Source: Lachnospiraceae bacterium
Lineage (GTDB): Bacteria; Bacillota; Clostridia; Lachnospirales; Lachnospiraceae
Reading direction: 5' to 3'
Assembly (NCBI GenBank): GCA_022799355.1
Contig: JAAWOG010000003.1
Span: forward strand, 1-64,000
Length of the DNA stretch: 64,000 nt
The translations under genes and the position numbers were made by a program. This document shows, piece after piece, positions 1 through 7,550 of this stretch. Numbering within the stretch: the stretch's first letter is position 1; each line of letters starts with the position of its first letter. The notes beneath the pieces were generated by a model, which was given only the letters and a program-made list of their open reading frames with translations, did not search any database and was not told the DNA's origin.

Positions 1-350
1 GGATTGCCGGAGTTATACAGGCTGATCATCTTCGTATACGGCGAATCACCGTCGGTAACCGGCATCACCTCCACATGGACGCCGGACTTCTTCTCAAACT
101 CTGCACCCATCTCTTCCAGAGCCACCTGAATTTCCGCCTTCGTATTGAGCAGAGTAATGCTCGTACCCGTAAGGGATGTGTCGTACTCGAAGGTATCCAC
201 GGATGTATCGATGGGCACCTTTTCCTCCACCTCATTGGGATCGTCCGGATCGCTGGCAAACCCGAACCGGCAGCCGGTCAGCACGGTCATCGTCATCACC
301 AGAATAAGTACCGCCGAAACACCCCTTGCCATGACTTTCTTTCTCATCAT
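1..350 (-). CDS. Sugar ABC transporter substrate-binding lipoprotein (N-terminal part, cut by window edge)
   Basis: The frame opens at an ATG at 350 behind GGAGG (356-360) and is still open at base 1, so only about 116 residues are visible. It starts with a basic stretch, a hydrophobic segment and a lipobox LTGC with the lipidated Cys at residue 27. A short acidic linker follows, then a stretch on the pattern of family 1 extracellular solute-binding proteins (ITLLNTKAEIQ, EEMGAEFEKKSG). The likely role is capture of an oligosaccharide at the outer face of the membrane for a CUT1 importer lying to the left. It is divergent from the LacI-type gene at 595, with which it shares two operators. The ligand is unknown. 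Confidence 0.85.
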   Translation of the reverse strand, partial: MMRKKVMARGVSAVLILVMTMTVLTGCRFGFASDPDDPNEVEEKVPIDTSVDTFEYDTSLTGTSITLLNTKAEIQVALEEMGAEFEKKSGVHVEVMPVTDGDSPYTKMISLYNSGN

Positions 351-373
351 TCTTTCCTCCTGTTTTATTTTGT

Positions 374-398
374 ATAACCGGTTAAGTAACCGGTTACT
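374..398. promoter_or_regulatory. LacI-type operator 1 (between promoter and binding-protein gene)
   Basis: The sequence contains AACCGGTTAAGTAACCGGTTA, a double palindrome built on AACCGGTT. It sits between the -10 box (412-417) of the leftward promoter and the ATG at 350, a position where a bound repressor would block transcription. The reverse complement matches operator 2 at 506-530 with one mismatch over 21 bases. Confidence 0.75.
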
Positions 399-411
399 TT
401 TAGATGTTTTC

Positions 412-440
412 ATCATAGCATCGAATCATAAAGGCGTCAA
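412..440 (-). promoter_or_regulatory. Promoter for the leftward binding-protein gene
   Basis: Reading the minus strand, TTGACG (435-440) is followed after 17 bases by TATGAT (412-417). A perfect 10-bp inverted repeat, TTCACAAAAA/TTTTTGTGAA (441-462), lies directly upstream of the -35 box. Confidence 0.65.
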
Positions 441-505
441 TTCACAAAAAAATTTTTGTGAAAAGTATCTCATTTCGCAGACTCAAACTTGTACACCTTT
501 CACAA

Positions 506-530
506 AACCGGTTACTTAACCGATTACTTA
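506..530. promoter_or_regulatory. LacI-type operator 2 (abuts the regulator promoter)
   Basis: AACCGGTTACTTAACCGATTA is an inverted copy of operator 1. It ends immediately before the -35 box of the regulator gene, so the regulator probably also controls itself. The two operators lie about 132 bases apart, compatible with looping. Confidence 0.75.
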
Positions 531-559
531 TTGCCCGTACTTTTGATTTTTGCTATACT
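531..559 (+). promoter_or_regulatory. Promoter of the LacI-family regulator gene
   Basis: TTGCCC (531-536), a 17-base spacer and TATACT (554-559) lie about 35 bases before the ATG at 595. Confidence 0.6.
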
Positions 560-594
560 GAGACTATGCATTTTATCATATAAAAGAGGACACC

Positions 595-1629
595 ATGGGA
601 AAGAAAAACAACGTAACTTTTGACGATATCGCAAAATACACCAACTTTTCAAAGACTACCATTTCCAGATATTTCAACAACCCTGATTCCCTCACCCTCG
701 AAAATCAGGAGATCATTGCAAAAGCTTTAGTGGATCTGAATTACAGGGAAAACAAGGTGGCGCGCATCCTCGCAAACGGCAAAACGGAATTTATCGGCAT
801 CATTATCCCAAACCTGTTTCTGCACTACTATTCGGAAATGCTGGATCAGATTCTCTCTACCTATGAGCAGTTCGGTTATAAATTTCTCGTATTTATCGGC
901 AATGAAAAGGAAGAGGCGGAGCGCCGTTACATCAGAGAGCTTCTGGCATATAACATCGAAGGGCTGATCGTTTTAAGCCATACCATCCCGTCTGAGGAAC
1001 TTGCCTCACTGGGACTCCCCATCGTTACCATAGAGAGGGAGGACAGATGTGTGTGCAGCGTCAACACCGACAACTACATGGGCGGCTGCCAGGCTGCCGG
1101 TCTCCTCGCAAAGCGCCAATGCGACGTACTGATCCATATCAACTCCTCCTGCGACAAAAATGTTCCCGCCTATGGACGTATCCGGGGCTTTTTAGATATC
1201 TGCGAGGAAACCGGACTCCCCCATGAACTGATCTTAAAAGAGATGGGCAACAGCCACGAATCTCTCAGGGAGAACCTGACGGAGGTGCTTTGTGAACTGG
1301 ATCGGAAATATGCGGGAAAGAAAAAGGGAATCTTTCTATCCAACGATACCCAGGCAAATGTTTTCCTGAACCTCCTTGTCCGAAAATACGGCTCTCTTCC
1401 CGGAGATTACCTGATCATCGGCTTTGACAATTCTCCCATCTCCAAAGAAGCGCTGATCCCCATCAGCACGATCGGACAGCAGATTGACAGGATTGCAATG
1501 GAAGCGGTAAGCCTTCTTGTCGAACAGATGAATGAGCGCAAAAAAAGAAGGCCGGTCCCCTTAAAAGAACCGGTCCATAAAGTGATCTCCCCCATATTGC
1601 TGAAAAGGGAAACGACTGAGAGAATCTGA
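595..1629 (+). CDS. LacI-family transcriptional regulator
   Basis: This is a 344-residue DNA-binding regulator with the usual family length and order. Residues 7-55 hold the helix-turn-helix and hinge helix (VTFDDIAKYTNFSKTTISRYF, then YRENKVARILANGKT). From about residue 62 there is a periplasmic-binding-protein-like effector domain (IGIIIPNL, VSVNTDN-type segment, IIGFDNSPIS). The start is the ATG behind AGAGGA (585-590). It is divergent from a sugar-binding lipoprotein, and both operators in the shared region fit a LacI repressor, so local control of that uptake system is the simplest reading. The inducing sugar is unknown. Confidence 0.93.
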   Translation: MGKKNNVTFDDIAKYTNFSKTTISRYFNNPDSLTLENQEIIAKALVDLNYRENKVARILANGKTEFIGIIIPNLFLHYYSEMLDQILSTYEQFGYKFLVFIGNEKEEAERRYIRELLAYNIEGLIVLSHTIPSEELASLGLPIVTIEREDRCVCSVNTDNYMGGCQAAGLLAKRQCDVLIHINSSCDKNVPAYGRIRGFLDICEETGLPHELILKEMGNSHESLRENLTEVLCELDRKYAGKKKGIFLSNDTQANVFLNLLVRKYGSLPGDYLIIGFDNSPISKEALIPISTIGQQIDRIAMEAVSLLVEQMNERKKRRPVPLKEPVHKVISPILLKRETTERI

Positions 1630-1634
1630 CTGAA

Positions 1635-2462
1635 TTACTGCGCTGAAATCTTTTTCCTGACTTCCCGCACTAAAACAAAGCTGCCTGCCGCGGTGATCAG
1701 CCCGAATATCCAGAACATGACGGGCGCAAAAACAATATCATATACATCGGGAACCATATTGCTCAGAAAAATCACCCCATTTCCCACTCCGTGAAACAAA
1801 ACCGGCGCCAGAAAATTATCAAAGTGTACATACACCAGCGCGATCAGCAGCCCGATCGCAAAAGCATACAGTCCCTGTACGATATTGCCGTGATAGACGC
1901 CGAACAGGAAAGCGGAGGCAACGATACCAAAGGCCTCCCGCCCGCCGGAGCGCCGCAGCCTGTTATACAGCAGAAACCGGAAAACCACTTCTTCCACCAC
2001 CGCGGATATCCCCGCATACAAAAACAATCCCATTCCCAGTGATACGGCATATTGTCTTGCCGCTGTCTGCCGATAAAGGTCCGACTGCTCCATCAACCCG
2101 GACAAACTTACCACGATGTTGAAAAAAACAACGGAAGCAGCCGCATAGACCACCAGAGCCGGATAGCGCAGCACCGATCTCCCGGTCCGGATCTCTCCGT
2201 TTTCCGGCATCTCCCTCTTTTGGCGCTCCCTTTCTTTCCCCTGCTTCTCCCGCTCCTCACTGATCATCGGTAACAGCACGCCGCAGCCGCCTACCATGGC
2301 GATCCCATTCACAATACTGCTGCCTTCCTCGATCAAAAATGACATGCCGCCTCCTGCCAGCAGTGTTCCCACCACCATACGGATCACATAATACCCTATA
2401 TAATAAACCGCAAGAGGCTTTATCAGTTCCCATACCTCAGACATTCCCCGTCCCCGTATCAT
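1635..2462 (-). CDS. CPBP-family intramembrane metalloprotease
   Basis: This is a polytopic membrane protein of about 275 residues. It carries the CPBP (Abi/Rce1-like) motif 1 EEVVFR, motif 2 FGVYHGN and a third His-containing segment LFHGVGN, which place it among the membrane-embedded glutamate/histidine metalloproteases. In Gram-positive bacteria these often act in self-immunity or membrane protein turnover. I chose the ATG at 2462 because AAAGGAAAGGG lies six bases upstream. The ATG at 2483 has no good ribosome site. An 80-residue basic/polar insert between the first hydrophobic segments is likely cytoplasmic. It converges on the LacI gene with only a 5-base gap. The substrate is unknown. 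Confidence 0.85.
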   Translation of the reverse strand: MIRGRGMSEVWELIKPLAVYYIGYYVIRMVVGTLLAGGGMSFLIEEGSSIVNGIAMVGGCGVLLPMISEEREKQGKERERQKREMPENGEIRTGRSVLRYPALVVYAAASVVFFNIVVSLSGLMEQSDLYRQTAARQYAVSLGMGLFLYAGISAVVEEVVFRFLLYNRLRRSGGREAFGIVASAFLFGVYHGNIVQGLYAFAIGLLIALVYVHFDNFLAPVLFHGVGNGVIFLSNMVPDVYDIVFAPVMFWIFGLITAAGSFVLVREVRKKISAQ

Positions 2463-2553
2463 GCTGTACCCTTTCCTTTCCACCGATCTTACTATTTTAC
2501 CACAGACGTCCCTCTAATGCCACCAAATCCTTCGGAAACTATTTTTTCGGGCA

Positions 2554-2582
2554 TTGACATTTTTTCATCCCTGCCCTATACT
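2554..2582 (+). promoter_or_regulatory. Promoter upstream of the TPP riboswitch
   Basis: There is a perfect TTGACA (2554-2559), a 17-base spacer and TATACT (2577-2582). Transcription would start near 2589 and run through the aptamer. Confidence 0.75.
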
Positions 2583-2644
2583 GTTACGAAAGGATTTCCA
2601 AAAACCGGACACGCCGGCGTGAAATTCTTACAACTATCATACAC

Positions 2645-2750
2645 TTTGCTAGGGGAGCTGATGCTGAGACTGGCTCATGTGCGGAAACTTCGCTCATTTA
2701 GCCTAACCCTTATCACCTGAACCGGATAATACCGGCGTAGGGAAGCATGT
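2645..2750 (+). ncRNA. TPP (THI-element) riboswitch
   Basis: Landmarks of the thiamine pyrophosphate aptamer are present in order: GCTAGGGGAGCTG at the P1/P2 side, CTGAGACTGGC, a variable P3a arm, AACCCTTATCACCTGAACC, GGATAATACCGGCGTAGGGA. The gene it precedes is a thiamine transporter, which agrees. The expression platform is probably the hairpin at 2843-2866. Confidence 0.95.
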
Positions 2751-2842
2751 TGGAAGGTTTCATAATTTCATACGGGTGTTTTTCTATTAACGATATCTAA
2801 CGATTTCGCTCTCCGCCCGCCTCGATCCTTTCCACCGTCTTT

Positions 2843-2873
2843 CCTCCTGGCAAACAACAAAGGAGGTTTTTTT
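2843..2873 (+). promoter_or_regulatory. Hairpin that covers the thiT ribosome site and ends in a T run
   Basis: CCTCCT (2843-2848) pairs with AGGAGG (2861-2866), and seven T residues follow (2867-2873) directly before the ATG at 2874. The right arm is the thiT Shine-Dalgarno sequence. The element could therefore hide the ribosome site, or act as a weak terminator, when TPP is bound about 95 bases upstream. Confidence 0.6.
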
Positions 2874-3581
2874 ATGCTGTTTCACACGTTTCTTTCCATC
2901 TTTGCGACGGAAGTCATCGATCAGGAGTATGGAAATTATTACAATCTCACTCCCACAGGCTATGCCTTTCTGGTCGCCATCATGCTTATTTTGTTACTTG
3001 GTGCCTGCTACATTTCCGGTAAAATACGGGAAAAACAGGGAAAATCGCCCATCAGCGCAAAACAGCTCGCTTTCTGCTCCGTAGCCATAGCACTTGCCAT
3101 GGCCACTTCTTACATCAAACTGTTTGATGCGCCTTATGGCGGTTCCGTAACTTTGTTCAGCATGCTGTTCATCTCTCTGATCGGATACTGGTTCGGCCTG
3201 CGGACCGGACTGATGGCGGCGGCGGCATACGGTATCCTGCAACTTGTGGTAGATCCTTATATCATCAGTATCCCCCAGATGCTTACCGACTACCTTTTCG
3301 CCTTCGGCTCACTCGGGCTCTCCGGTCTCTTTCGTGACAAAAAGCACGGACTGGTCAAAGGCTATCTTCTTGGTATTCTGGGCAGGTTCTTTTTCACCTT
3401 TTTGTCAGGGATGATCTTCTTCGGCTACTACGCCGCAGGCTACGGCATGAGCGTACCAATTTACTCTCTGGCCTACAACGGCTCCTACATCGGCGCCGAA
3501 GCCCTCCTCACCCTTGTCGTTTTAGCCATTCCGGCCGTGCGGAACGGACTTTCCAGAGTAAAGGTACTGGCAGGGAAGTGA
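2874..3581 (+). CDS. thiT: Thiamine-specific ECF transporter S component ThiT
   Basis: A 235-residue membrane protein acts as the substrate-binding subunit of an energy-coupling factor importer and should pair with the shared EcfAA'T module encoded elsewhere. It shows about six hydrophobic segments. A segment (YGILQLVVDPYIISIPQML, then DYLFAFGSLGLSG) matches the conserved ThiT region that lines the thiamine pocket. The N-terminus carries about 55 extra residues with one additional hydrophobic helix before the core starts near SAKQLAFCSVAIALA. Control by the upstream TPP riboswitch supports the assignment. The start is the ATG 7 bases after AGGAGG. Confidence 0.92.
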   Translation: MLFHTFLSIFATEVIDQEYGNYYNLTPTGYAFLVAIMLILLLGACYISGKIREKQGKSPISAKQLAFCSVAIALAMATSYIKLFDAPYGGSVTLFSMLFISLIGYWFGLRTGLMAAAAYGILQLVVDPYIISIPQMLTDYLFAFGSLGLSGLFRDKKHGLVKGYLLGILGRFFFTFLSGMIFFGYYAAGYGMSVPIYSLAYNGSYIGAEALLTLVVLAIPAVRNGLSRVKVLAGK

Positions 3582-3585
3582 GGTA

Positions 3586-3624
3586 ATATGAAAATAACAG
3601 GGGTAATCCCTGTTATTTTCATAT
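3586..3624. terminator. Bidirectional terminator between thiT and the convergent gene
   Basis: A perfect 17-bp inverted repeat has arms at 3586-3602 and 3608-3624 and a 5-base loop. It lies just after the thiT stop and touches the stop codon of the convergent gene, so it can serve both strands. Confidence 0.75.
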
Positions 3625-5456
3625 CAGTTTTCCTGTTCCCTTACGATCCACTTCCCTTTCTGGGGTGATCCTGCTCTTTCGATTATTCCGCTTTCTTTTA
3701 GTTTCCTGATATAATATTTTGTGGTATTTAAATTCAGGTTTAATCGTTCCGCAATCTGTTTTTGTGATATCTCAGGTTCCTTTCTGATCAGGTCGACAAT
3801 GTTCCTCTTCGTCATATATTCATTCATTTTTATTCCATAAAGCATCAGCCTTTTTATCTGATCCTTTTCCGAATTACTTTCTAACAGAATCCGGTCAGCT
3901 AATTGTGTCGTATCCTGAGGATCTTGGGTGGTATTTTCCGTAGCTTGGGTGGGTTCCTGTTTAGCTTGGGTGGTATTTTGCATGGCTTGGGTGGGTTCCT
4001 GCTTAGCTTGGGTGGTTCTTTGCTTAGCTTGGGTGGTATTTTTCACAGCTTGGGTGGTTTTCTGCTTAGCTTGGGTGGTATTTTCCGTAGCTTGGGTGGG
4101 TTTCTGCTTAGCTTGGGTGGTATTTTGCTTAGCTTGGGTGGGTTCCTGCACAGCTTGGGTGGTATTTTCCGTAGCTTGGGTGGGTTCCTGCTTAGCTTGG
4201 GTGGTATTTTGCATGGCTTGGGTGGGTTCCTGCACAACTTGGGTGGTTCTTTGCATAGCTTGGGTGGTATATTTCACATAGTCATCATGCAGTGGAACAA
4301 CTATTCTGAATATATCACCTTCCGCAAACTCAGGTTCCTTTCCGGAATAACACTTACTGTATTTAAACAAATTGCGCACACCGGAACCCAACTGATCCGC
4401 ATATCCTATGTTTCTGAAAAAGGATGCTATGATCGGATTTTTGGGATTCGGTTCCAGATTATCCAATGTAATTACCGCATGCTGAGACGCTCTGTTCGCA
4501 TTTTCCACATACATCCGGTCTTTCTCAATCACAAATTTTGCCTGATAAGAACTTGTATATTCCCGATGTATTAAAGTATTGGCAATCATTTCACGCGTAA
4601 TAATATTACGCAGGTTCTTTCTCTGATCTTCTTCGAGAAAAAATTTATCCGGCAGATGTTTTCTTCCAAATTCCATTAACTGTTCATAACTTTCAATCAA
4701 ATTTGTCTGAATAATTTCTCTGTCGTCATAACGATCAACATTTACTCTTCGCAGCAGTGCATCCGTCATATATGCGGGAGCCACATCAAATATGGTATCA
4801 TCTTTTCCCAGCAGCATGACCGCCGCCAGATTATATCCCTGCATACCCGTAATCCGATCTGTTCCAAAAAGGCGGGAACTTTTCAAAAATTCTTCATCAT
4901 CCAGACTGCTCCATGGATGGCCATTACCATTGCTGTTATTTACCGCCATAATCCGAAGTTTCGGCAGCAAATCCAGGCGCAGGTCTTCCATTTTAACATA
5001 TGGATATATTTTTTTCTCTGTAAAAATCTCCTGCTTTCTAATATACATCTGGGCAATCTGAGCCGTCGCTGTCACCTTCACATCCGCATCATCTACCCGA
5101 TCATAAACCGCTTTTTTATAACTGTGTACTTCCGCACTGGGCGGAATATGCACATGGATGATCGTTTTCTTATGATATTTCTTTATTTCAGGCACCAGAT
5201 AAACTGTCGGAGAAAACAGTCCCGGATTACTGACACAGCTAATAAAATTTTTAACCATATCAGGAGTGGCTTTTTCCGGCACACCGCAAACTTTGCCGTC
5301 ATCCAATACTCCTAAAAACAAATCTCCTCCAAAACGGTTTAAAAAAGAACAGACTGTCTCATACACATCATTTTCTATGCCGTTACCACAACGCTTAAAC
5401 TCTACGGTAATCGTCTCGCCTATTTCAAAAACTGATTTTAAAATGTCCTGTGCCAC
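3624..5456 (-). CDS. AlbA_2-domain ATP-binding regulator with a heptad-repeat linker
   Basis: The 610-residue protein begins with an AlbA_2/Schlafen-like domain (ITVEFKRCGNG, then GGDLFLGVLDDG). Around residues 270-370 it has a GHKL-like ATPase segment (MIANTLIHREYTSS, GSGVRNLF). The C-terminus is a winged helix (ISQKQIAERLNLNLNTTKYY, about 555-590). Between them lie 17 full copies of a seven-residue unit (TTQAKQE, PTQATEN and variants) plus a partial one. The family is usually annotated as a putative transcriptional regulator or ATP-dependent helicase-like protein. The start is a GTG, placed 7 bases after GGGGGTG. It is a single gene with its own 147-base upstream region. Length variation of the linker by slippage is likely. 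Confidence 0.8.
   Translation of the reverse strand: MAQDILKSVFEIGETITVEFKRCGNGIENDVYETVCSFLNRFGGDLFLGVLDDGKVCGVPEKATPDMVKNFISCVSNPGLFSPTVYLVPEIKKYHKKTIIHVHIPPSAEVHSYKKAVYDRVDDADVKVTATAQIAQMYIRKQEIFTEKKIYPYVKMEDLRLDLLPKLRIMAVNNSNGNGHPWSSLDDEEFLKSSRLFGTDRITGMQGYNLAAVMLLGKDDTIFDVAPAYMTDALLRRVNVDRYDDREIIQTNLIESYEQLMEFGRKHLPDKFFLEEDQRKNLRNIITREMIANTLIHREYTSSYQAKFVIEKDRMYVENANRASQHAVITLDNLEPNPKNPIIASFFRNIGYADQLGSGVRNLFKYSKCYSGKEPEFAEGDIFRIVVPLHDDYVKYTTQAMQRTTQVVQEPTQAMQNTTQAKQEPTQATENTTQAVQEPTQAKQNTTQAKQKPTQATENTTQAKQKTTQAVKNTTQAKQRTTQAKQEPTQAMQNTTQAKQEPTQATENTTQDPQDTTQLADRILLESNSEKDQIKRLMLYGIKMNEYMTKRNIVDLIRKEPEISQKQIAERLNLNLNTTKYYIRKLKESGIIERAGSPQKGKWIVREQEN
3903..4268 (-). repeat. 21-bp coding minisatellite (17 full units plus a partial)
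   Basis: A tandem array of a 21-base unit (core CTTGGGTGG on the plus strand) encodes Thr/Pro-Thr-Gln-Ala heptads. Every unit keeps the reading frame. Units differ at a few positions, giving about eight heptad variants in a mixed order. The opposite strand is also open, which is a by-product of the 21-base period. Confidence 0.95.
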
Positions 5457-5603
5457 CAGATTTCACCCCCAATTTCCCGTTAAGACAATCCGTGTACATT
5501 TCAATAGTGTCCTTTTACAGGATCTACTATTCATGATAAATATATATCTTCTACCATTTTATATGATCAGCTTCCTTTTTTCTATCCTTAATTTTAAAAA
5601 TAT

Positions 5604-7406
5604 TTACTCTTTATACCTCACCACATCCCTGTCCTCGATCGCCTCCGTGGAACTGAGGATCAGCTCCGTGTCGCCATCGATCACTCCCTCCTCGATAGCC
5701 GCATAGGAATCATTCTGGTCCAGTACTTTCACATAGACCGCTTCCGCCGCCAGCTCCATTCCCAGGATTCCCGATCTTTCACTGACAATATAGACAAACT
5801 TCCGGTGATTGGCATCCTCATGCAGGGCGGCAAGGGGGATACAGCAGGAAAAGGTCTCTGACTGCGCCTCCACCTCAAATTTTCCGCTCTCTCCTATCGT
5901 TCCAACCCCCTCCTCCAACAGAATGCGCGCCTCATACAATTCGGGATTTGCTTCATTCTCCGCGATATAATCCACCTGATACTCCTCGCCCTTTCCGTTC
6001 CCCAAAAACAGCTTTGCCAGATCTCCCTGATTGACATATTTTTTCTGATCCTTTGTCAGAGAAACCGTAAACTGCATGGGGCTGGATAAATCCGCATAGA
6101 CAACCGCCGCCCCGTCCGGCACCCTCTCGCCCGGATTTACCTGAATCCGTGTGACAATTCCGTCCGCCTCCGGAAAAACCTTTCCCTCCGCTTCCAGAAC
6201 TTTCCTGTAAGCGGAAAGCTCTGACTGTAAGGCGGAAAGCTCCAGCCTGTTGATTTCCAGGGAACTGTCAGAAGTCTTTTCCGCTTCCGAATCTTCCAGA
6301 TTACGCCCGGCATTTTCCATTGCTTTCTCCTTCGCCGCTTTTGCGTCATTCTCATCCAGTGCTGCCGCATTCGCCGCGTCCTCCAAAGAACGTTTCTCCT
6401 TCTCCCAGGCGTCACGGGCGGCATCCTCGGCACTGTAATCCGGTTTTGCCACAGGAGTTTTCATATACTCATCATATGCCGCTTTCGCCTGATCATACCG
6501 GTCCTTTGCCGCCGACTCCGCATCCCTTGCCTCCTTTATGGCTGCCTCATCAGCCAGTGCCGCCGGTAAAGTCCCGCTGTTTTCCATATCCTGTCCGTTC
6601 TCAGTCTTTGCCTCATCTATCTGCGATGAATCCGCATCTTCTCCGTTCTCTTTGGCCGACGCCGCATCTCCCGACGCACTCACTTCGCCGCCTCCGGCAG
6701 GCGCCGCATCTCCCGATGCTCCTGCTGCAGTGCCTGTTTCCAGTTTCTTTACCTTCCCCTGCGCCGCTTCCCACTCCTTCTTAGCATTCTCCATGGCGCT
6801 TTTGAGCTGCTCCGCCTCCTTCGCCCACGCCTCATATTTCTCCTGCGCCGCCTTCCGCTGTTCCTCAGAGGTTACCTGCACCGGATTATTTTCCAGTTCT
6901 TTCAGATCCCGCTCCCTGGTCTTTTTCTCCAGCTCCGCACGGTCGATCTTTGTCTGTTCCTCCTGTGCCGTCTTTTCGTAATCTTCCTGCGCCCTGATAT
7001 TCTCCAGTTCATCCTTCTCTTCCTGCAAAGCACGATTCTTTTCCTGATCCCCTATCTGGAGCTGCAGTTTTTTCACCGCCAGTTCCTTCTCCCGCACCTG
7101 CTCCTCCAAATCTTCCATATCAATCTCGAACAACAGTGTATCCGTTGTCACCTTATCCCCCACATGAGCATAGACCGTCCGTACCCGCAATCCGGATAAT
7201 ACGTTTACCGCATACTCCCGTCCCTGATGCACAATACCCTCCGCATCCACCTTATGCCCTATCGCCATACGCCTCGGCGTATCCACACTCACCTGCGGCA
7301 GTTTCGAGGCATAGACCGCTCTCGAGATCAGAGTACAGGCAAACATAAAGGCAAGAAAGAAACAAAATGCCGTTAAAATTTTTTTCTGTTTTTTTAAAAT
7401 TTCCAT
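5604..7406 (-). CDS. HlyD-like membrane fusion/adaptor protein with long coiled coil
   Basis: The 600-residue protein has one N-terminal membrane segment (residues about 9-31). A split lipoyl-like domain follows (QGREYAVNVLSGLRVRTV, HVGDKVTTDTLLFEID), then a very long Glu/Lys/Ala-rich coiled coil (about 85-410). The second lipoyl half (ADGIVTRIQVNPGERVPDG) and a beta-barrel/membrane-proximal part complete it. A Gly/Ala/Ser-rich low-complexity patch interrupts the coil. This is the layout of HlyD/RND periplasmic adaptors, which in Firmicutes usually partner MacB-type exporters. Here it is the last gene behind two importer-type permeases and no exporter ATPase is visible, which is odd. The start follows GGGAGG by 6 bases. 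Confidence 0.8.
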   Translation of the reverse strand: MEILKKQKKILTAFCFFLAFMFACTLISRAVYASKLPQVSVDTPRRMAIGHKVDAEGIVHQGREYAVNVLSGLRVRTVYAHVGDKVTTDTLLFEIDMEDLEEQVREKELAVKKLQLQIGDQEKNRALQEEKDELENIRAQEDYEKTAQEEQTKIDRAELEKKTRERDLKELENNPVQVTSEEQRKAAQEKYEAWAKEAEQLKSAMENAKKEWEAAQGKVKKLETGTAAGASGDAAPAGGGEVSASGDAASAKENGEDADSSQIDEAKTENGQDMENSGTLPAALADEAAIKEARDAESAAKDRYDQAKAAYDEYMKTPVAKPDYSAEDAARDAWEKEKRSLEDAANAAALDENDAKAAKEKAMENAGRNLEDSEAEKTSDSSLEINRLELSALQSELSAYRKVLEAEGKVFPEADGIVTRIQVNPGERVPDGAAVVYADLSSPMQFTVSLTKDQKKYVNQGDLAKLFLGNGKGEEYQVDYIAENEANPELYEARILLEEGVGTIGESGKFEVEAQSETFSCCIPLAALHEDANHRKFVYIVSERSGILGMELAAEAVYVKVLDQNDSYAAIEEGVIDGDTELILSSTEAIEDRDVVRYKE

Positions 7407-7438
7407 ACGGAACCTCCCGTTTTCCTGTTTTTCACTCT

Positions 7439-7550
7439 TACTCCCTCACAGCCGCCATAATCCCCGTTCCCGATCACTCCTACTTTCTCACAGCCGCCGT
7501 AATCCCCGCTTCTGATCACTCCTACTCCTTCACTGCCGACGCCGTTATCC
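7439..7550 (-). repeat. 42-bp tandem duplications copied from the permease 3' end
   Basis: Two 42-base units (7439-7480 and 7481-7522) follow the permease stop and resemble the last codons of that gene (7523-7550, with a 3-base length difference). They fill most of the gap to the adaptor gene and do not encode a plausible protein. Confidence 0.75.

Noticed and set aside
3903..4268. Possible CRISPR array
   Set aside because: The units are contiguous 21-mers without unique spacers and encode in-frame heptads.
3903..4574. Plus-strand open frame rich in Leu-Gly-Gly / Trp-Val-Val repeats
   Set aside because: It is the mirror of the 21-bp minisatellite in the minus-strand AlbA_2 gene. It has no ribosome site and no independent features.
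6320..6784. Pro/His-rich plus-strand open frame
   Set aside because: Shadow of the Ala/Glu-rich coiled coil of the HlyD-like gene.
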